This document shows positions 62,311 through 64,000 of a stretch of DNA of 64,000 bases, piece after piece. Positions within the stretch are counted from its first letter, which is position 1. The number at the start of each line of letters is the position of its first letter. A program made the translations under genes and the position numbers. The notes under the pieces are model-generated. The model made no database searches and had not been told where the DNA came from. It worked only from the letters and a program-made list of their open reading frames with translations. Origin of the DNA: Thermoflavimicrobium dichotomicum (GTDB taxonomy: Bacteria > Bacillota > Bacilli > Thermoactinomycetales > Thermoactinomycetaceae); the NCBI RefSeq assembly GCF_900114055.1, contig NZ_FORR01000016.1:21284-85283 (forward strand), given 5' to 3'.

Positions 62311-62439
62311 AAAACTTAGTATATTTTCTTTTCTTTCACCCATGACTTATTTTCTCACTGATAGTTGAACTTTTACCAACTAAAAAAGTGGAATAAATTG
62401 TCCTCAAGCTCATCAGATATTTCAAATAGCTCTACTTAT

Positions 62440-63390
62440 TTATACCTTGACCATTTCCTTTTCTTTACCTTGTACCTGTAATTGTTGTGCTTGTTCTGGA
62501 GTATATATAACTCTTCGTGAATACGAAATCTCAATACCATGGCGTTGTAAAACGAACACTATTTCTTTACGCATTTCTCTTTCCAGCGACCAATATTCTG
62601 CTGGATTACAGATTGCCGTAATTGTGAATTGAACACCATTTGTGTCCAATTGCGTGATCCCCATTATCTCTGGTGGTTCAATTAGATGGTCTTCATATTT
62701 TTTCTTAATTTGTTCACAAATTTCTTGCAACGCATTCATGGTTATGTCTAAATTGGTTTCATAGGGAACCGTGACAGGGATAATTGCTCTCATCTTTTCG
62801 CGGTTATAATTTGTTACATGAGTAATCATTCCGTTGGAAAGGTAATGTAAACGTTGATTAAATTCACGAATTTTTGTAATACGCAACCCTACTTCTTCCA
62901 CCGTTCCCTTAATTTTACCATTAATTTCAACGAAATCGCCAACTTCCATCTGGCGCTCAAAGATAAGAAAAAAACCAGTTATCACATCTTTTACCAAGTT
63001 TTGCGCACCAAATCCAATAGCTATACCTAAAATCCCTGCACCAGCGAGGACTGGAGCCAAGTTAATCCCAAATACAGATAAAATAGTTAGAATTGAAATA
63101 AAGTAGAATGTATAACGAACCATAGAGTTGATTAATTTACGTAGTGTATTAGCCTGGTTGCTTTCAATTCGACTGAGTGAAAAAGCTTTATCTACCAATC
63201 CAATAATGATTCGTATAGCGAAAATGGTCAATATGATGATCAAAATGATTTCACCCAGTGGAATCAATAAATTATCTATAGGGTCTTGGATAATATTTAT
63301 AAATAAATTTTTTGTTTTGTTAGCGATCGATTCTGGCAAAGAAGATTGGTTATTATCTTCGGCTAATATAACTAAATTAGAAGAAAACAA
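62440..63390 (-). CDS. MscS-family mechanosensitive ion channel
   Basis: A 316-residue small-conductance channel. Three hydrophobic segments are at about 42-65, 92-108 and 112-135; the last is the pore helix (APVLAGAGILGIAIGFGAQN LV), followed by the beta domain EVGDFVEINGKIKGTVEEVG and a C-terminal alpha/beta cage. It opens under membrane tension to release solutes on hypo-osmotic shock. TTG 63390 is the first possible start in frame (a TGA lies two codons upstream), with GGAG about 11 bases before it. It converges with the CNNM gene. Confidence 0.9.
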   Translation of the reverse strand: MFSSNLVILAEDNNQSSLPESIANKTKNLFINIIQDPIDNLLIPLGEIILIIILTIFAIRIIIGLVDKAFSLSRIESNQANTLRKLINSMVRYTFYFISILTILSVFGINLAPVLAGAGILGIAIGFGAQNLVKDVITGFFLIFERQMEVGDFVEINGKIKGTVEEVGLRITKIREFNQRLHYLSNGMITHVTNYNREKMRAIIPVTVPYETNLDITMNALQEICEQIKKKYEDHLIEPPEIMGITQLDTNGVQFTITAICNPAEYWSLEREMRKEIVFVLQRHGIEISYSRRVIYTPEQAQQLQVQGKEKEMVKV

Positions 63391-63432
63391 GGCTCATTTC
63401 ACTCCATTTTCTATTTAGTATGTAAAAGTTTT

Positions 63433-63476
63433 AAGAGCCTATTGCTTTAAGCCTATTGCTTTATTAGGCTCTTTTT
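63433..63476 (+). terminator. Hairpin between the kinase-like and MscS genes
   Basis: AAGAGCCTA / TAGGCTCTT with a loop containing a direct repeat (GCCTATTGCTTTA, twice); a T-run follows on the plus strand. It can act on minus-strand transcripts of the kinase-like gene too, though with a weaker tail. Confidence 0.55.
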
Positions 63477-63486
63477 ATTACTACAT

Positions 63487-64000
63487 CTAGTTATTCTTAT
63501 ACATCTGCATAAACTGTTTACCAAAATCCTCGACTGAGAATTTCTCTGATACTTGTCTAAGGTATGTTTTTTTCACTAATTCAAGGAGCCAAATTGGGAT
63601 CTTTTTTCCGCGAATGAGCCAATAAAATCTCTTATAACCTTCGACTAGGTGTTCCCATCTTTTATCTTCATTGGGATAGATATATTTAGATACATCTATC
63701 AGTTTTGCTCTCCCATTTTGTAAAATAACATTTTTTAAATGGATATCTGTTGGAAATAATCCTACACTTCTAGCAAAATTTCGAGCATCCTCTACATCCT
63801 GAATTACCTGTTTTGGAATCACAATCCCTTGTTCCAAACACTCATAAAGAGTAGGACCTCTTTCATATTTTAGTACTAGATAACGCTTTCCTTTAAAATA
63901 GCACTGGGTAAAACGAGGGTGATTTCCTATTTTTAGATAAGCAGTGTATTCATTCTGTAATTTATCTAAGTTGTTTGGTGAATATAATTTAAACACAAGG
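63487..64000 (-). CDS. Protein-kinase-like protein (YrzF-type), 5' end beyond the window
   Basis: At least 169 residues of a small eukaryotic-type kinase fold: YLVLKYERGPTLYECLEQGI is the hinge region, DIHLKNVILQNGRAKLIDVS holds the catalytic-loop Asp-x4-Asn and the metal-binding Asp (as DVS rather than DFG), with a helical C-lobe after it. The glycine loop and Lys of the N-lobe are not in the window. Bacillus YrzF-like proteins look similar; activity unknown. The GTG at 63996 is an in-frame codon, not a supported start, because the frame is open to the window edge. Confidence 0.7.
   Translation of the reverse strand, partial: LVFKLYSPNNLDKLQNEYTAYLKIGNHPRFTQCYFKGKRYLVLKYERGPTLYECLEQGIVIPKQVIQDVEDARNFARSVGLFPTDIHLKNVILQNGRAKLIDVSKYIYPNEDKRWEHLVEGYKRFYWLIRGKKIPIWLLELVKKTYLRQVSEKFSVEDFGKQFMQMYKNN

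Overview
The window looks like chromosomal DNA of an endospore-forming, low-to-mid GC member of the Bacillota, probably Bacillales. Reasons: strong AAGGAGG-type ribosome sites, very frequent TTG starts, Bacillus-type families (LytR-CpsA-Psr, YqjF/DUF2071, YezG, YitT, DUF2935, MocR, MurR/MupG), and two small His/Tyr-rich proteins behind CATAnnnTA-type (sigma-K-like) promoters. Assignment to a family such as Thermoactinomycetaceae is only a guess. No rRNA, tRNA or CRISPR array was seen.

Layout. 0-9.3 kb: an ankyrin/propeller ORF pair split by one stop codon, a double-HTH MerR regulator divergent from a frameshifted UvrA-like ATPase, an SDH-type membrane protease, an LCP cell-wall ligase and a MATE exporter. 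9.3-17.6 kb: a catabolic island made of an AtoE-type short-chain fatty-acid carrier, a PAS/sigma-54 activator, an acyl-CoA ligase, a VOC epimerase, a thiolase and its OB-fold/Zn-ribbon partner. It is bounded by the full MATE gene on the left and a 542-bp diverged copy of that gene's 3' end on the right. 18.5-25.6 kb: an AcoR-type sigma-54 activator and a three-gene acetone carboxylase operon. Three good -24/-12 promoters tie the two blocks together. The inferred route is acetone to acetoacetate (carboxylase), to acetoacetyl-CoA (ligase), to two acetyl-CoA (thiolase).

25.6-46 kb holds mostly single genes: a nuclease, a molybdopterin oxidoreductase, a GPP34-like protein, an EamA/MocR divergent pair, a GNAT gene broken by a 4-bp duplication, two tandem SDR genes flanked by copies of a palindromic element, OsmC, an MHS transporter, an O-methyltransferase, CorA, carbonic anhydrase, an MBL hydrolase, an orphan YezG immunity protein and two related small secreted proteins.

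46-52.4 kb: a YitT-type membrane protein preceded by an unusual tandem array of hairpins that looks like a duplicated structured RNA, then the murQ-murR-murP-mupG operon for MurNAc recycling, ended by a TnpB relic that keeps its right-end hairpin. 52.5-54.9 kb: a persulfide/sulfane-sulfur locus (rhodanese-MBL fusion, TusA-rhodanese fusion, dead rhodanese). 55-56.4 kb: divergent paralogous probable spore-coat genes. 56.5-58 kb: a flavin amine oxidase. 58-60.9 kb is a graveyard: Tn3 transposase, split histidine kinase, MATE tail, ArpU-like tail, AbrB with a stop, and a GC-rich hairpin island. The window ends with a CNNM/HlyC protein, an MscS channel and a partial kinase-like gene.
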